Shown here: positions 13,311 through 36,980 of the stretch, piece after piece
Layout of the letters: the number at the start of each line of letters is the position of its first letter
Numbering within the stretch: position 1 is the first letter of the stretch
DNA from: Haemonchus contortus
Lineage: Eukaryota > Nematoda > Chromadorea > Rhabditida > Trichostrongylidae
Length of the DNA: 64,000 nt
Assembly (NCBI GenBank): GCA_000469685.2
Contig: LS997563.1
Span: 42,107,151 to 42,171,150, forward strand
Direction: 5' to 3'
The notes under the pieces: generated by a model
Told to the model about the DNA's origin: nothing
What the model saw: the letters and a program-made list of their open reading frames with translations, nothing else
The model's database searches: none
Made by a program: the position numbers and the translations under genes

Positions 13311-15213
13311 ACTTTAACATTATGAAGTAATAAGTATTCCATGAGTATATAAGTAATAGAGGCCTTTAGTTTCCTGAAGCCACTTCCCATAAAATTTACT
13401 GACACACTTCCCTCCGAAGGTCAGGAAAGGGGGAAAGAGGTGGAGGGAATGATAGGGAGGGGAGAGGAAAGAGTAGGGAGAGTAGCGTTCCCATCACCTC
13501 AGTTCTTAAAATCGGAGTCTATAAGTACGGCACTTCCTCTCCCGTGATTCCCAAGCACAACCCACTCACTCGAATGCTACCTCCCACGTTTGGTCGTGAG
13601 GTTTTTCAATGGATCATCTTCCGAAAATCAGTTTTTCCGTGGTATTGCCTGCATTTTTGCGTCCTATTACCCACAGTTTCTTCTACGTTCTTTGCAAATA
13701 GTTTTTTCTTGAAAAAAGTACCTCATCAATTTCACAGTTGCTTCAGCTAATAATTGCTGTCTGATGAGTGCTGCAACAGAGAGTGACCGATGATTCAAAC
13801 GAAATGGACTTTGTCGTAAAGCAACGGAGCAGCTGCTGCTACAAATGCTATCAACTGCAAAGAAAAAATATGAAAAAAATCGGTTTTTCGAAACCTTTTT
13901 AAAAAATTCTGTCATCCTCAGCCTAAAAAATACAGTCGAAGCTGCTTACCTTTGCTTTTATTTTTATCTCAAAAAAACCGGAGCGAAAAATCACTGGGAA
14001 GCTCTGAGCAAAAGAGAATCCTGAAATTTATCGATTCATTTCGAAATCCTTTCATTTTCATGGCCAACTATGCGATCAAAGCATAAAAAGTGCTAATTCA
14101 TACCTACTACATGCCTAAACAATTGAAAAAAAAAGGTAGTGTAACAGCCGAGTTGCCTACCAGCATGGTTGGGGTCCTGTCCAATGAAAGGAAATCATAC
14201 CCATCACTCAGCATATCTGTGGTAAAGAAAACGCACTACATTTCGAAAACGCAATCCCATAGGTCATTCCAAGTAGAGTAAGCCTTCTAACCCAAAGAGG
14301 TCCGATATTTCAGACATCCCGGGCGATTACTTTGCCTGTACAGGTTCGACTCAGTTCCGCGTTTTCTCTCAAGACGGCTAAGGAAAAAGTAGATCTGACG
14401 TTTTGACGTAGGGGAGCAAGTAAGGGATCCTGTTGGTGAGCAACATCCCTCCATGTCATGGGTGACTCTGCGATTAGATATGATTGACCAAAGTCAGGAA
14501 CGAAGAAGTAAGGTCAGTCATGCAAACGACCCCTGCCTAGTTGAGGACGACAGAGACGGGTCTGCAGATGTTTAGATATGTATCGAGAAAGCAATAGAGT
14601 CATTAGATAAAGGAGGCAATGGAATCTAAGGCTTAAGCAAAGCAACCACGGCAGCTCCACAAAAGAGCTGGTGGGACGAGATTAGGAAGAACGTCGTCGG
14701 AAATGAACAGTAGATGCTAAATAGGTGGAGTGGAACTACATAAGATTAGGGCCTCTCGACAGAGAGGGTTTGACAATAGTGGGAAGAAGAAGAACAAGAC
14801 GTGGGTGACCTTGCTTTTTGTTTTTTTTAAAGCAGAGTTCAAGTTGTTCAGAGTACGGAATCAGCTGCTGTTAACAATCCTAAAAAATTTGGGTATAGGA
14901 AGGGAGTAACTCTGGAACTTGAAAGTGAATGCTACCGTCAAAATAATTTATTGGATAGAGCAGCATTGAACATCATTTCATTCAGAATTAATTCAATTCA
15001 GTCATGGTAATGGCCTTCAACAATACCCGCATTTAAAATATCATTTTTGTTAGCAACTCTGTTAGAAACTCTGATACAGCTGATAACTGGTTGAACCTGA
15101 TGAAATATCATAAGACAGTCTGGCGAATGAAATGAAATTCCTCTGAGAAAGGAAACTAGCGGTACAATTCTAGCTCAATTCAGAATCTTCTGAAGCGGAA
15201 GGCAGCTCTTCCT
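13311..15213. other. intergenic stretch downstream of glycine decarboxylase; no supported gene
   Basis: I see no exon or intact element. Around 14430-14790 a plus-strand reading has a short AQKRWWDEIRKN-like piece, reminiscent of the linker in some non-LTR retrotransposon ORFs, but it is too short to call. A minus-strand AATAAA at about 14946-14951 could be the poly(A) signal of the glycine decarboxylase gene, about 260 bases past its stop. Confidence 0.5.
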
Positions 15214-26429
<11,216 letters not shown>

Positions 26430-26445
26430 ACGTGACCTGAAAGCA
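26430..26445 (-). other. probable spliced-leader trans-splice acceptor of GLDC
   Basis: On the minus strand, GATGCTTTCAG precedes GTCACGT and then the ATG at 26429, leaving only seven bases of leader. No in-frame upstream exon with a signal was found. A 5' UTR intron would look the same. Confidence 0.6.
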
Positions 26446-29400
26446 TCTTGACTCTCTTCAAGAATTCTTGCAAGGATATTCGTAAAAGTTCGCAATATGC
26501 GAAATCAAGCGTGCGGTTGCGGAGCGGTTTGAGCTCACGCTATAAATGCCAATAAAATACAACAGGATCCGATAAATATTAAGTTGATACACAGGTATAA
26601 GAACTCGCTTTTGAGGGCCCTGGCAAGCTAAGGTTGCTGAGTGGGTAGATAGAGGGGAAGTAAATGCGACTAGGTAAAAAGCATCCCTTTTTTTCGCAGC
26701 CAATCCCACCATGACAAGATTCCTACCCTGTTTAAATAATTTTTCAGTATAAGCTCACCACTACTTATGTAGTACATATGTGGGTAGAAGTTGGTGGTAA
26801 AAATAAATAAATGAAATGTGAGTTACGAGAAAAGTGGAAGATTGATTCGTTTATCTGCTAACGCTTGGATAAGCTATGAGAGAAGTTCTACCAGCTCAGA
26901 TCAACCACAAACTACAAGATTGTGAAGCAAGCCATCTCTCAAGTAGTCAGCTGGAAAAAATTATAAAAGGGTGTTTATTAGAAAGTTACATGAAAACGCT
27001 CAATGAATACAGTCTAAAACTGTAGGGCGGACACAAGTACAGCCAATCAATCAACGTCGGAAGACGGCAAGTAAGATGACATTCCTAGACAAGTATGAAT
27101 TGAACAGATATATTCCATTTAATCAATTACTTATTTATTATTCAAAGGTGCTTGTCAGATTGCCCTGCACCGCCCTTCCCAATTTTAACAATCGCCCGAC
27201 TGCTTTCCAGGCTCATTACCTTGTTCACTGAGAAGTATCTCGAACAACTTTCTACAAAAAGGCAGTAATCAAGAATTCACATCCAACAAGATTCCCCATT
27301 TGGGACTATTTCACCGGATTTTTTCACCACTACCTATGTAACTATGAATCGAATCTCCCCCGTATCAATTTGTACCGAAAATTCCTATCAGAAGGTCGAA
27401 TTGATCAACAACAATCAGTAGACGTGCAGTCGATAAAACAAACTTATCGCCTGTTTAAATTGAAAATGAACTGATAGAAAACTGGTTTCCTTCGATAGTT
27501 CTCATGATGCTGAAAGTGTAATGGATGCATTGCTTCAAGAGATCACATTACCACGTTGACCACCATGATTAAGTTCACTGTTTGAACGTAAACCTACCAA
27601 TAACACAGTAAATTTGGGTAAAAGCCAAAAATAGCTTAAAGTAACACAAAAAGTATTCCATGGTACAGTAGCTGCACTATGAAAAACCGAACCTACAAAG
27701 TTAATCGAGTGGTATGAAGTCTGTACACATGAATGAACGATTGAGTAAAAAATCAAATTAGTAAATAGATAGGTGAATAAACAATTAGATAAACAAATAA
27801 ATATATAAACAAATAAGTAAAAAAATAAACAAGTAATAGTGCACGCTCTGCGCCAATAAAAAAGCTGGAGATGGCTCAACGGTGAGCAGCTGGTATAACC
27901 TTCACTGACGAATGAAAGCTAAGATCGCATTCCGCTAAGTCAAATCAAAGTTTAATTCCTAAAAGGGCAATATGAATCTACCCTGAAACAGAGGTACTAG
28001 TTCAGATATCAACTGAAGCGATAACATCGTGCGAGTCAAATACTTGACCAAATGCATCTGTGATTACGACTGCCTGTTGGTTACATGGCTTAACCCGGAT
28101 GACCGCCAAATCAATCATATATTTTTCGGTGCTCAAAGGTATAGCTATGAGCTATATTTGTCTGGAAAGGAAAGAAACTCAGGGCGGTAAGACTATTTTC
28201 TCCAAACAGGACACACTAGACGAAGGTCGGATGGTGAATAGTCACGTCGTCACCAACGACTTAAAGATCGAGTCTCCCCTCACCAACTGGGCTTTCCTTC
28301 CAGTATCCTGCCCCATCTCAACACCCGCTTTAGTAACAGCTGTGACTGACAAGTCACTGTCTACATCAAACGCCCATTCCACCATCAGTGCGTTTTGATT
28401 GTAGACTGGATGCATGGCGCATTCCGGAATTGATCTTAGATCTTAAAACCATATTGTTGTGCCTGTTATACAATAAATAGATCCGCACTCAACTTTGCTC
28501 CTCCACAATGAAGGGGTAACCACCGACTAATCAAAGTCTCATTCTATCGAATCTTGAGAAACTTCTGATAAGAGGAAAAGAGGAATGCCACAGTCTAGAA
28601 AATAACAACGAGAGGAAAAACAAGTACAAAAGGAAGAAAAATGATAAAAGGGCTTGATGAAAGTGCTAAAGGTCACGCGTTATTGATGAATGAATTAATG
28701 AGAACCAGAAGGAAAGTGAAAAAATTGATCGGTAGGTAGCGACGTGAAAGGAAAGTGAACCGGGTGGTGCCATCTCTTGTGTTAAGAACAATGATAAGGA
28801 CTTCGCGACACTTTTTTCGACCAAATATCAATTACGAGTAGTTTTCGGTCGGATGCCCTCACTTCGCTTCGTTTAAATAAGCTCAAGAATTGAAGTGAAA
28901 AGACTTTTAGAGAAATTTAAAACCTTCATCTCAAAACTCGCTGTATAGAAAGCAACCAAAGAATAATAAGAGTAATTTTAAGCAAGTGATAGAAGGTAAT
29001 TGATCTTTTGAAAAAGAAAATATTGGATTCGAAAAGGAATTTGTCAATTGCTATGGAACCTTAACATCAATTCGACTCAACCATTTGATCTATTTCTATA
29101 TCAAAGTAGCCACCCACAAAATGGAACGATAGTATCGTGGCTTCTGAATCTGGGTTCGCGCCATGATCACCACTTGTTATCGTGGCCATTTTTTATTCAA
29201 TTCCCCTATCATCCTCTCCTCTTTCCCCTCACCTAGTCTAGGACATCACACCTCCACTGTAGGCATCGCCTATGACTTGATTACCATAATCTGATAAACC
29301 GAATGATCACGTCTATACTGTTGGCGATTCTTTTGAGATATTATCCTACTATCAGCACTCAAGAGTACAATGGTGTTCTTGACTGAAAATTCCATTTTTG

Positions 29401-32400
29401 GCTTGGAATAGTACCAAAGTGATCAGAATTGGGCACGTGATACGGTAGTCGCGACATAGGATATTAAAATTCCATTTAGAGGTGCAGAAAGAAGATGTAG
29501 TGGTGTAGTAACTTCTCCCCGAAAATCGCGTCGCGCTCGCCGCACACGATCGCGCGCTATTAAGGGAAAGATTTGAATTATCAAGGTAAGAATTTATCTG
29601 CCCGTCGATACGTCTATCGTTTTTCTGTTGTTACTCACCAAAAGTAGCCCATCTGGTTCATAAGCCCAGCAAGACCAACCTTTCGTCGGATTATGGGTCG
29701 GGTAACGAGTATAAGGCTTCCATTTGTTACAGTATATGTATAATAAAAATGTTCAAGAGAAAGGAAGATAAGCAGAAATGTGAAGCTCAACGAACTGAAG
29801 ACTAAAACAACCGTCAGCAAGGAAAGGAACTCAGTTGGCAGTTGTGCTTATCAGAATCCTAAAAACCTTATCAGTAAAGAATACTCACGTTTTCAGACAT
29901 TAGCACTCTGAGAGATAGCAATGTCCTTGCCTTCTGGTAAAGAAATCTACAATACATCACGTATGTAGGCCCCAGAACAAACTTTCCATCGATCAATATT
30001 TTAGTATAAGCAGAAAAATGCCATGAAATAATTTTTCCTCATCCTTTTCAAACCCAAATTACCAAACAATCAAAACAATTACCCAAATGAAATTGAGGAC
30101 CATTAGAAAACATCGTCACGATTCAACAAGCAGGGACACCAGAGGGAAGGGTGAAAAATGAAATTTTCTTAAAATCATAAGATTACATAAGAAAAATTAA
30201 TTCTTGAACTAGAAGAATCTCAACACCAAAAATCAATCAACGGCGAGAAAAGTTTTTTGAAGGATAGCTAATTATCGGCAAATCAATGATAACACCAATT
30301 AATCGAATATGATCTCCCCAAACAAATCAACCCACGATCGCCAATTTTCTTTACTGCTACCACCTTTCCCTAAATTTGTTAAGTGTCCTGCTTGTGGTGG
30401 CTTAGATTTAAACAAAAATTTTCAATCAGCAGTAATTCTAATTTTCAATAACTCCATTTTTGTAGGAGTAATTGCAATAACTAAAAATTGGGAAAGCAAT
30501 AGTCAGCTCCGAGCTCTGAACGGAAATCGGGTGATAGATGACAAACGCTTCATCTGAAGTCAGAGGGCTGGATTGTACTCTATCCAACCCCGAGAACGGT
30601 GTTCGCTGTTGAACGCAACAGGGAGGTTAAAAACCTAGTTTCACCTACGATCAACCTTTCTTACTTATTTGTGGATGTCAACCGTGAACTTATATGGCCC
30701 TGTGATACATGAGGAAGTCGGATACGTGGCGCATCCTGGAATACATTGACAAAAGACTAAAAAATTGCTTTCTCATTTCCTATATGAAGAATTATCAGAA
30801 TAGCGCTCATAAGAAAACGAGCTCACTATTCTAAATAAGTAAATTTATGGGAGATTATTGATAGTAAACGGAGAGGTCTTTCTAATACTAAAAGATCCAC
30901 GTCCAAGATAGGCTCAGATCAGAACCCCGTCTGTGAAATTGAATTTTCTAGGTTAATCATATTTTCCGTGCCACTCCAACGAGAGCATAGTTCGTAGGAA
31001 TGACAAAAGCCACAGAACAAAGTTCGTTTGTTCTTTCAGGTAGATAAGCTTACCTCGATTGCCTCACTGATTTCGAACGAATGTCAACGGCATGGCGCGA
31101 TGGCGCAGATCTATATTGGCAGCTCCGCTTCGGACAAAAGAAGGCATTTAGGCAATCCTTAAGTGGAATGCCAATTATTTCATTTTTATGATTACCAGGG
31201 CTATCGGTATACCTGAAACTCGCTCGTTAGCTTCATTGGAGAGAACACTGAACAAAACTAGTACTTGTAAGAAAATCTTCCCTACCAAGTCTTACTGAAC
31301 GTTTACTCAGGAAAAAATCAACACTGCCGACCTTTCCCAATCTTCCTAAACGGTTTTTTTTGAACAAGGCCTCCTACAGGTTCACTGAAACGGATTAACC
31401 ATCCCTATAAAAAGGCCAGAGAAAACCAGTTGCACCCCGCCATAGGCGCAGTCTGATTTTGCCCCGTGCGTACGTAAGTATACAGAAATTCCAAACAGCT
31501 TCGATTCATTCGGTCCGACTTCGAGCGACGCCATGCCCTGACCAAACGGTATCTATATAAAGTCTTGCTAACCATTTAGAGCGAGTCGTTCAGCAAGTCG
31601 AGAATCAGTAACTGTCCAGAACAAATCCTGAGCACTATGTTTTACACGGAAAACCTCTTCACACTTGCTAACTCCCTCTTAGAATGTGAATCCGGATTAT
31701 CTCGCCCAAAACCTGGAACACTTACCATTCCAGGGGTAATCACTCGCGATACTTCCGGTGAACCCCCCTTTGCACTTTGTTGAGGAGAAACTCGAATTGT
31801 CCACGGTTCAATAAATTGGCAATGTATTTTCACTGATAAATGGCAATACACAACAACACGGGGTAAGTGTCTAGACGACACAATAATTTCCTCACGATGC
31901 AATCATCACGAAACCAGTTTTGGCTTTGCCAACAACAAACAACTAACATTTTACTTCAGTTAAAACTTCATCTAGAAATCACAACATGCAAAATTCGAGT
32001 TGACTTCATAGGTTTTCCTAATGAGATCAACAATGTCAAGATTTTATACAAAATTTCAAAATCACCGGCACTAAAGTTCTGTGAAGCTTTCCTATTAAAA
32101 CAGTCCATGTCCGGAAAATGCAACAATAATGTGTGATTGCCGTAGATTACCCATTTGTAATCGAACTTCAGTCATGTTGTCAGAATGAGGAAACAGCCGA
32201 ACGAAAAAGAAGAACGAATTTCTCAACACAAACTCAATACCATTCGTTATAGGTTCAATTCTAGCGTGCAAATGCAGAGCGGACCTATTGGTTGCACACT
32301 ATTTGATTGCCGCATTTCAGTTGGACGCCTAATTTTTACGTACTGCGGACAGGGCTCGATGATCGGTTACAGTGGTTGTATGTCACGGTGACAAGCGATG

Positions 32401-32733
32401 GATCACATGTGATGGAAGCGATAGGAAAGATAACAATCCAATCTCAAAATCTAACCGGCAGTCTGTGAGAACCCTCAGCGAGAGCTAGCAAATCTGGATC
32501 GCGCCTCAGGAATCCACCAAATGCAGCTACGTATTGCCGATTGGATTCTGAGTCGTAAGTCTGAGAGTGATAACGAACTAAAAACGAATTTTTCGAATGA
32601 GCATACGTACCAACGATTTAGCACAAATGCCTAGTTCTATCAAAAATCCAAGAAATAGAAGTTCATGCTTAGAAGAAACAATTATCGAAATAGGAAACAT
32701 TCCTTAAATTAAACAGTTACTTTTTGCCAAGTT
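26446..32733. other. intergenic stretch of about 6.3 kb between GLDC and RanBP3; no supported gene
   Basis: This holds the GLDC promoter side (minus strand) and the 3' flank of the RanBP3-like gene. Open frames at 27535-27879, 28060-28398, 30309-30557 and 31642-31902 are isolated, lack neighbouring in-phase exons and are partly low complexity (27730-27840 is AATAAATA-like). Short GCATGGCGCAT-type words, part of the SINE 3' region, occur near 28411, 30723 and 31091. Confidence 0.55.
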
Positions 32734-35509
32734 TCAACCACTCTGGTCTTCTTTGCTCTCTTCAGTGCCCTTTGTTTCACCAGTGGAACCTTCTTCGTTC
32801 TTTTCTGAGGCCTCTGCAGGACTTTCTTTCTTTTGTTCCTTTTCTGCCCCCTCTCCACTTGGTGTGATTGAGTCTTTACTCGACACTGCTTCATCATGGA
32901 TATTCATTTTAGCTACCTTCTCAGCACCAGGTTCTTCTTCTGCCTAAATTAACGATAATAACTATTCCTTCTCAGTAAATCATTCTGAAATCAACACGAT
33001 CAGCATTACAATAGTAGTAAATACCCTACCTTTCGTTTCCTTTTCAACGATTCACATGCTTTCTCCTTCTTCAATATACCGTCAAGAATACTACAAAACT
33101 CGTCAATGTTCAGAGCAGTTTTCTGGAAGTAAACAACTTTGTTTCGGAAGAAGGGAAAATTTTGCCAGCCCAACTCACAGAAAATCCAATAGTGACGAGG
33201 AAAATCTGCATAGCATTTGAATCCGGTGTAGTTGCACTGATTTTCAATCGTTTTTGATCGACTCTTTCGAAAAACATGTCCGCATGCACTCTTGAGTTAA
33301 TAACCACTCGATGATTACCCGTTGTTCGAGCCACTAAAACATGTTTGCTCAATCAATGAAACTAACGAACGGGAGTTTAATACTGGCCATAAAAAGAGGA
33401 GGATTTCTATCAATGACTACTGACTTTAATTTGTGCGACCACTACGATAATTTTTGTGAAATGAAAAGTATGAGAAACCGCGGAAGTAAACTCAAAATAG
33501 CAAAGCCGTAAAGACTTATAACTCAGCTAATGAAATGATTATCACTGAGCGACATAGCTTATAGTATGGAGTGTTCTAAATAAACCATATCATCAGGTTT
33601 CAACAACATGTCACGTGCGTTGATGGATGATGCTGAGCCTCATTCAGTAGGCTGGCTTTCCACGAAGAGAGGATCGCGTTGAAAGGAGTCTCCGTGATAT
33701 TAGTCTCACGATTTCCACATTTACAGAATCGAGATATCAAACGAAACGAGAGATCAAGTTCACTATGATTCTCTTTGGAATGTGAATTTCAAATAACAAC
33801 GGAGAAATCCTCAAAATGATGGAGAAATAAGGGTAAGGTGAATATTCACATAGAATTTGGTATGGACCTAGTCACTCCAAATTTATGCAATGAAAAAGAA
33901 ATGATACTGAAAGTTAACAAAGCTGACTTACCTATACGATGATGCACTTCGCCATCCTCGTTTCTTTGGTTTATCCGTATATGAGCAAGGCCACGCTCAA
34001 CCCATGCCTTCTTTTCTTTATCGAAGGAATGCAATTTACAAGCAGTCTGAAGAAAGAAACGAAGTGACAAAGAACTTCTTCATAATACACCAAAAATGAA
34101 GTGTGTCAGTAATAGGGTACAGCCAAAACATGAATTACACGATAAATACGGTTTCCAAAACTTGCCAGGATCGTCGGAAAGGAAATCCCGAAGTTTAAAA
34201 TTGAAGTTATTCATGAAATAAAGAGAAAGGGGGACAGTGTTTGGAATCTGGAGACTAACTTAGCACAACTTTGTCAATATTCGCCAGTGACTGCGAAAAT
34301 GCTATCAAGCAAAGCCGAGCACTCTTGTCATGATCATGAGAGTACACAAGAAGAAAGCCAACCTGCAGCATCCTTATCCGCAGGTGGGTTTTCTACATGT
34401 ATATCGCTACTAAATTAAGCTCCCAATGGCTATGAATCAAACAGAAAAGCCGTGTTTAAGGTGTCATATTCTTATCATTATGCCGCCACCTCGCCAAAGC
34501 ATTACTTCCAGATATCTTACTGTTTCAATGACGGACTTCTGACCTGGAATATGTTGATATCATTTTCTTCACCCGTAGTGACTGTAACTATGCTTGTGCT
34601 TGGCTTTTCGTGTTCCTTCTTCTTCTCAGCAGCTTCCTTAGCTTCCGCTATGAAATCATGTTGTTCATGCTGAAGTCAAATATATTTCAAATGAACTCTG
34701 CAATACACCACAAGCGGTCAAGGTACGTGTAAAAGAGATACCGGTTTGTCCTGCTGAGCGGCACTTTTGAATAGCTCTTCTGCTGTTTTCGGCCTAGAAT
34801 CCTCCCCGTCTTTAGCAGCGCTGGCAGTACCATTTGAAGCTGCTGCTTCTTTGTCTTCCTCCAAAAAAAAGATTAAATAAACTAATAGTAACATTTTACA
34901 TATGTTCATGTATGTAAAACAGAGCAGACCTTCACAACACGATCAGAGATTTTGGATCCAAAAACGAAAAGCGGTTGTCCCTTATCTTCTTGCTCTTGTC
35001 GCAATTTCTTTTCTGCAGCCATCTTTCCAAGCACGTCATCCAGAGATTTCTTTTCAAGTTGAACGTGCGTGGACGGTGTTATACCGAACCCAAATCCGGA
35101 TTTGCCTTCAATGTTAATCATTACAATGGAACTAATAGCTAATGCACTTTCTTTTTAAACAGCGGAAGGGTTACTTCGAGGAAATCAAGGATGCAGCCTC
35201 AAATTACGATGCCGTAACGATTTTTCATCACAAGACCGAATAAAAACGCTACAGCATATGAATGGAAATTGGCTTTCCCCTCCCGTTGGTAAACTGGGGA
35301 CTAATATTGCTGTCAGTTCCTCGAAGTGATCCTTACAGAACAGGATCTTCTAGGAAAAACAAAAGTGATTCAAAAGCCGAAATCGAGAATGAAGGAAACT
35401 CACTTTGACTCCATAACTGATCAGCCTTTGCAGCTAAGGCCGATTGCCGAAAAGTGAACATTTTCTTAGCTGGCGGTGCTCCGGAGTCATTGTTCTGATG
35501 TTCCGACAT
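32734..35509 (-). CDS. RANBP3: RanBP3-like Ran-binding nuclear export cofactor, complete, eight exons
   Basis: RanBP3 is a nuclear cofactor that binds Ran-GTP and the exportin CRM1. Exons: 35404-35509, 34930-35105, 34742-34858, 34544-34669, 33932-34046, 33179-33333, 33030-33122, 32734-32943; 1098 bases in phase, 365 aa. Residues 39-43 are GFGFG. Residues 80-93 (PLFVFGSKISDRVV) match the FVFGxNLxxRV motif of RanBP3. Residues about 160-290 form the Ran-binding domain: TVTTGEENDINIFQ, KLHSFDKEKKAWVERGLAHI, HRVVINSRVHADMFF, KRLKISATTPD, MQIFLVTIGF, then a closing helix. The C-terminus (297-365) is Glu/Lys/Ser-rich and disordered. The start ATG lies 35 bases after a TTACTTGCAG acceptor. The exon 1-2 junction uses a poor acceptor (ATTGAAG), so the N-terminal join is the least certain part. 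An alternative start at the ATG at 35121, after CTATTAG, is possible. Confidence 0.9.
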
Positions 35510-35555
35510 GCTACTCTCACCGAAAATCTCACTGAGCACTCCGTCTGCAAGTAAA
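35510..35555 (-). other. probable trans-splice acceptor and 35-base leader of the RanBP3-like gene
   Basis: On the minus strand, AATTTACTTGCAG is followed by 35 bases and the ATG at 35509. No upstream coding exon was found. Confidence 0.55.
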
Positions 35556-36980
35556 TTCATAACTTTTCGCATTAGCTCATTCCAAAAACAGTCACTGCGA
35601 CTGTGATCAATTGCAAAGAGGGAGAAAAGCCAAAACTCAATCCATTATCGAAAAAATCTCAATACAAACTTGTTCAACCTTCTGGAGCTTCTCCTAGTCT
35701 AAGATAAAAAAGAACTTTGAGTTTTCCCTATGAAACCCCTACTACAGTAACACCGTTCGCTACCGTAGCTGCACCTTCCTTGAAGAGTTCTTATTTTTTC
35801 AAAAAAAAAGGCAAAATCCCAAAAGAAAAATGGAAAAGGTAGAGAAAAGCAGGAGCTCCATATCGATACGATAATTGCGAGAGCGAAGCCATTAAACGAG
35901 ACCTACTGCACAATTCACATAGCTACAGTACTTCGACGCCTAATTTTATTATGCCTGGCATTCAGTTCGACACCGTCGCCGCGAAGTTGACGGTATTTGA
36001 CATTGAGTGTACGGCCTCTTCCCTTTTCTTATTCTACGGCCTCTTCCATTCGGACGACCGAATATAACGCTTGTAGGGGTTTTCAGAGCGAGCACGAGTG
36101 AAAGTGATTTAGAAGCAAATGCTCACTTTGGCCATTTGTAGTCCTAAGTGGTACCTCTGACTAAATCCGCTCTTTTACTGGTTATGGTCAGAGCGATGAA
36201 TTTGGTCGCAGATGTCATAATTCCTTACCAAACCAGAACGATATCAGCTTCAGTATTGCCCACAAATCGCAGAATATCCCCAATGGCAAATCAAAAAATC
36301 CGGGTTCGGAGATGCTGTGATGGGTCCCGGATCGATGCCCGCCTAGGCCAACCAAGCCTTCCATCCCTCTGGGGTCGGATAATTGGTACCAGACTCGTCT
36401 GGGAGGATAAAAGCACTGACTTGTACATCGGCTGGCCACCGCAAGTCACTGTATAGGCCACATACGCTTTCACCACGCCACTACGATTCAGAATGGAAGT
36501 TGAGTGCGGGGGCGCATCCCTCAGACGGGATTGATTAACGCCAAAAACTTCATCCTTTATCCTAGTCTTGCACTAAGGACCATACAAGCAAAAATTGAGT
36601 TGGATTCTGTTGCTTAGCCCTCCATGATAAGCCATGCTCCTTGCATTCATTAGAATTTGACCAATTATTGAAGGTTCTCACTGGTGACTATGCAGTAATA
36701 AGCAGAATTTGCCGGACGTGGATAGCTTCGATTAACAAAGGGTCTGCTCTAAGTCAGCCATGTATCCTGGATATCCTCGAATAAGGGACATATTTGAAAG
36801 AGGAGACCACCATTCAATACATCAAACAACAACAACAACAAGAACAACAATAAAAATCTTTATTCAATCAACAAATAATATAAACTCTAATAAACAAGAT
36901 CTTAGCAAAAAGGATAGCAGTAGTTACAGTTTTGCATTTCTAACGATTCTGACTGATTCCTGTACTTGTGGCTTGGGATA
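35556..36980. other. intergenic stretch with a SINE and a poly(A) signal; no gene
   Basis: Apart from the SINE at 36300-36570, I see a minus-strand AATAAA at about 36859-36864. It lies about 120 bases beyond the stop codon of the methyltransferase-like gene and is its likely poly(A) signal. A CAA/ACA-rich simple stretch lies at 36820-36850. Confidence 0.55.
36300..36570 (+). repeat. tRNA-derived SINE copy, head degraded
   Basis: The promoter boxes are lost or scrambled (GATGGGTCCCGGATCGATGC), but the body is well kept: CCGCCTAGGCCAACCAAGCC, GGTACCAGACTCGTCTGGGA, CTTGTACATCGGCTGGCCAC, CGCCACTACGATTCAGAATG, GGGGGCGCATCCCTCAGACG, GATTAACGCCAAAAACTTCA. It matches 19908-20220 closely over the 3' half, which implies a related, fairly young source. 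Confidence 0.88.

Noticed and set aside
14430..14790. Non-LTR retrotransposon remnant (RWWDEIRKN-like piece)
   Set aside because: Too short and decayed; no endonuclease or reverse transcriptase motif was seen.
27730..27850. Low-complexity FYLFVYIFICLSNCLFTYLF protein on the minus strand
   Set aside because: It is the translation of an AATAAATA-type simple repeat.
29640..29820. Minus-strand exon reading YTRYPTHNPTKGWSCWAYEPDG
   Set aside because: A donor follows but no acceptor or companion exon was found; probably chance.
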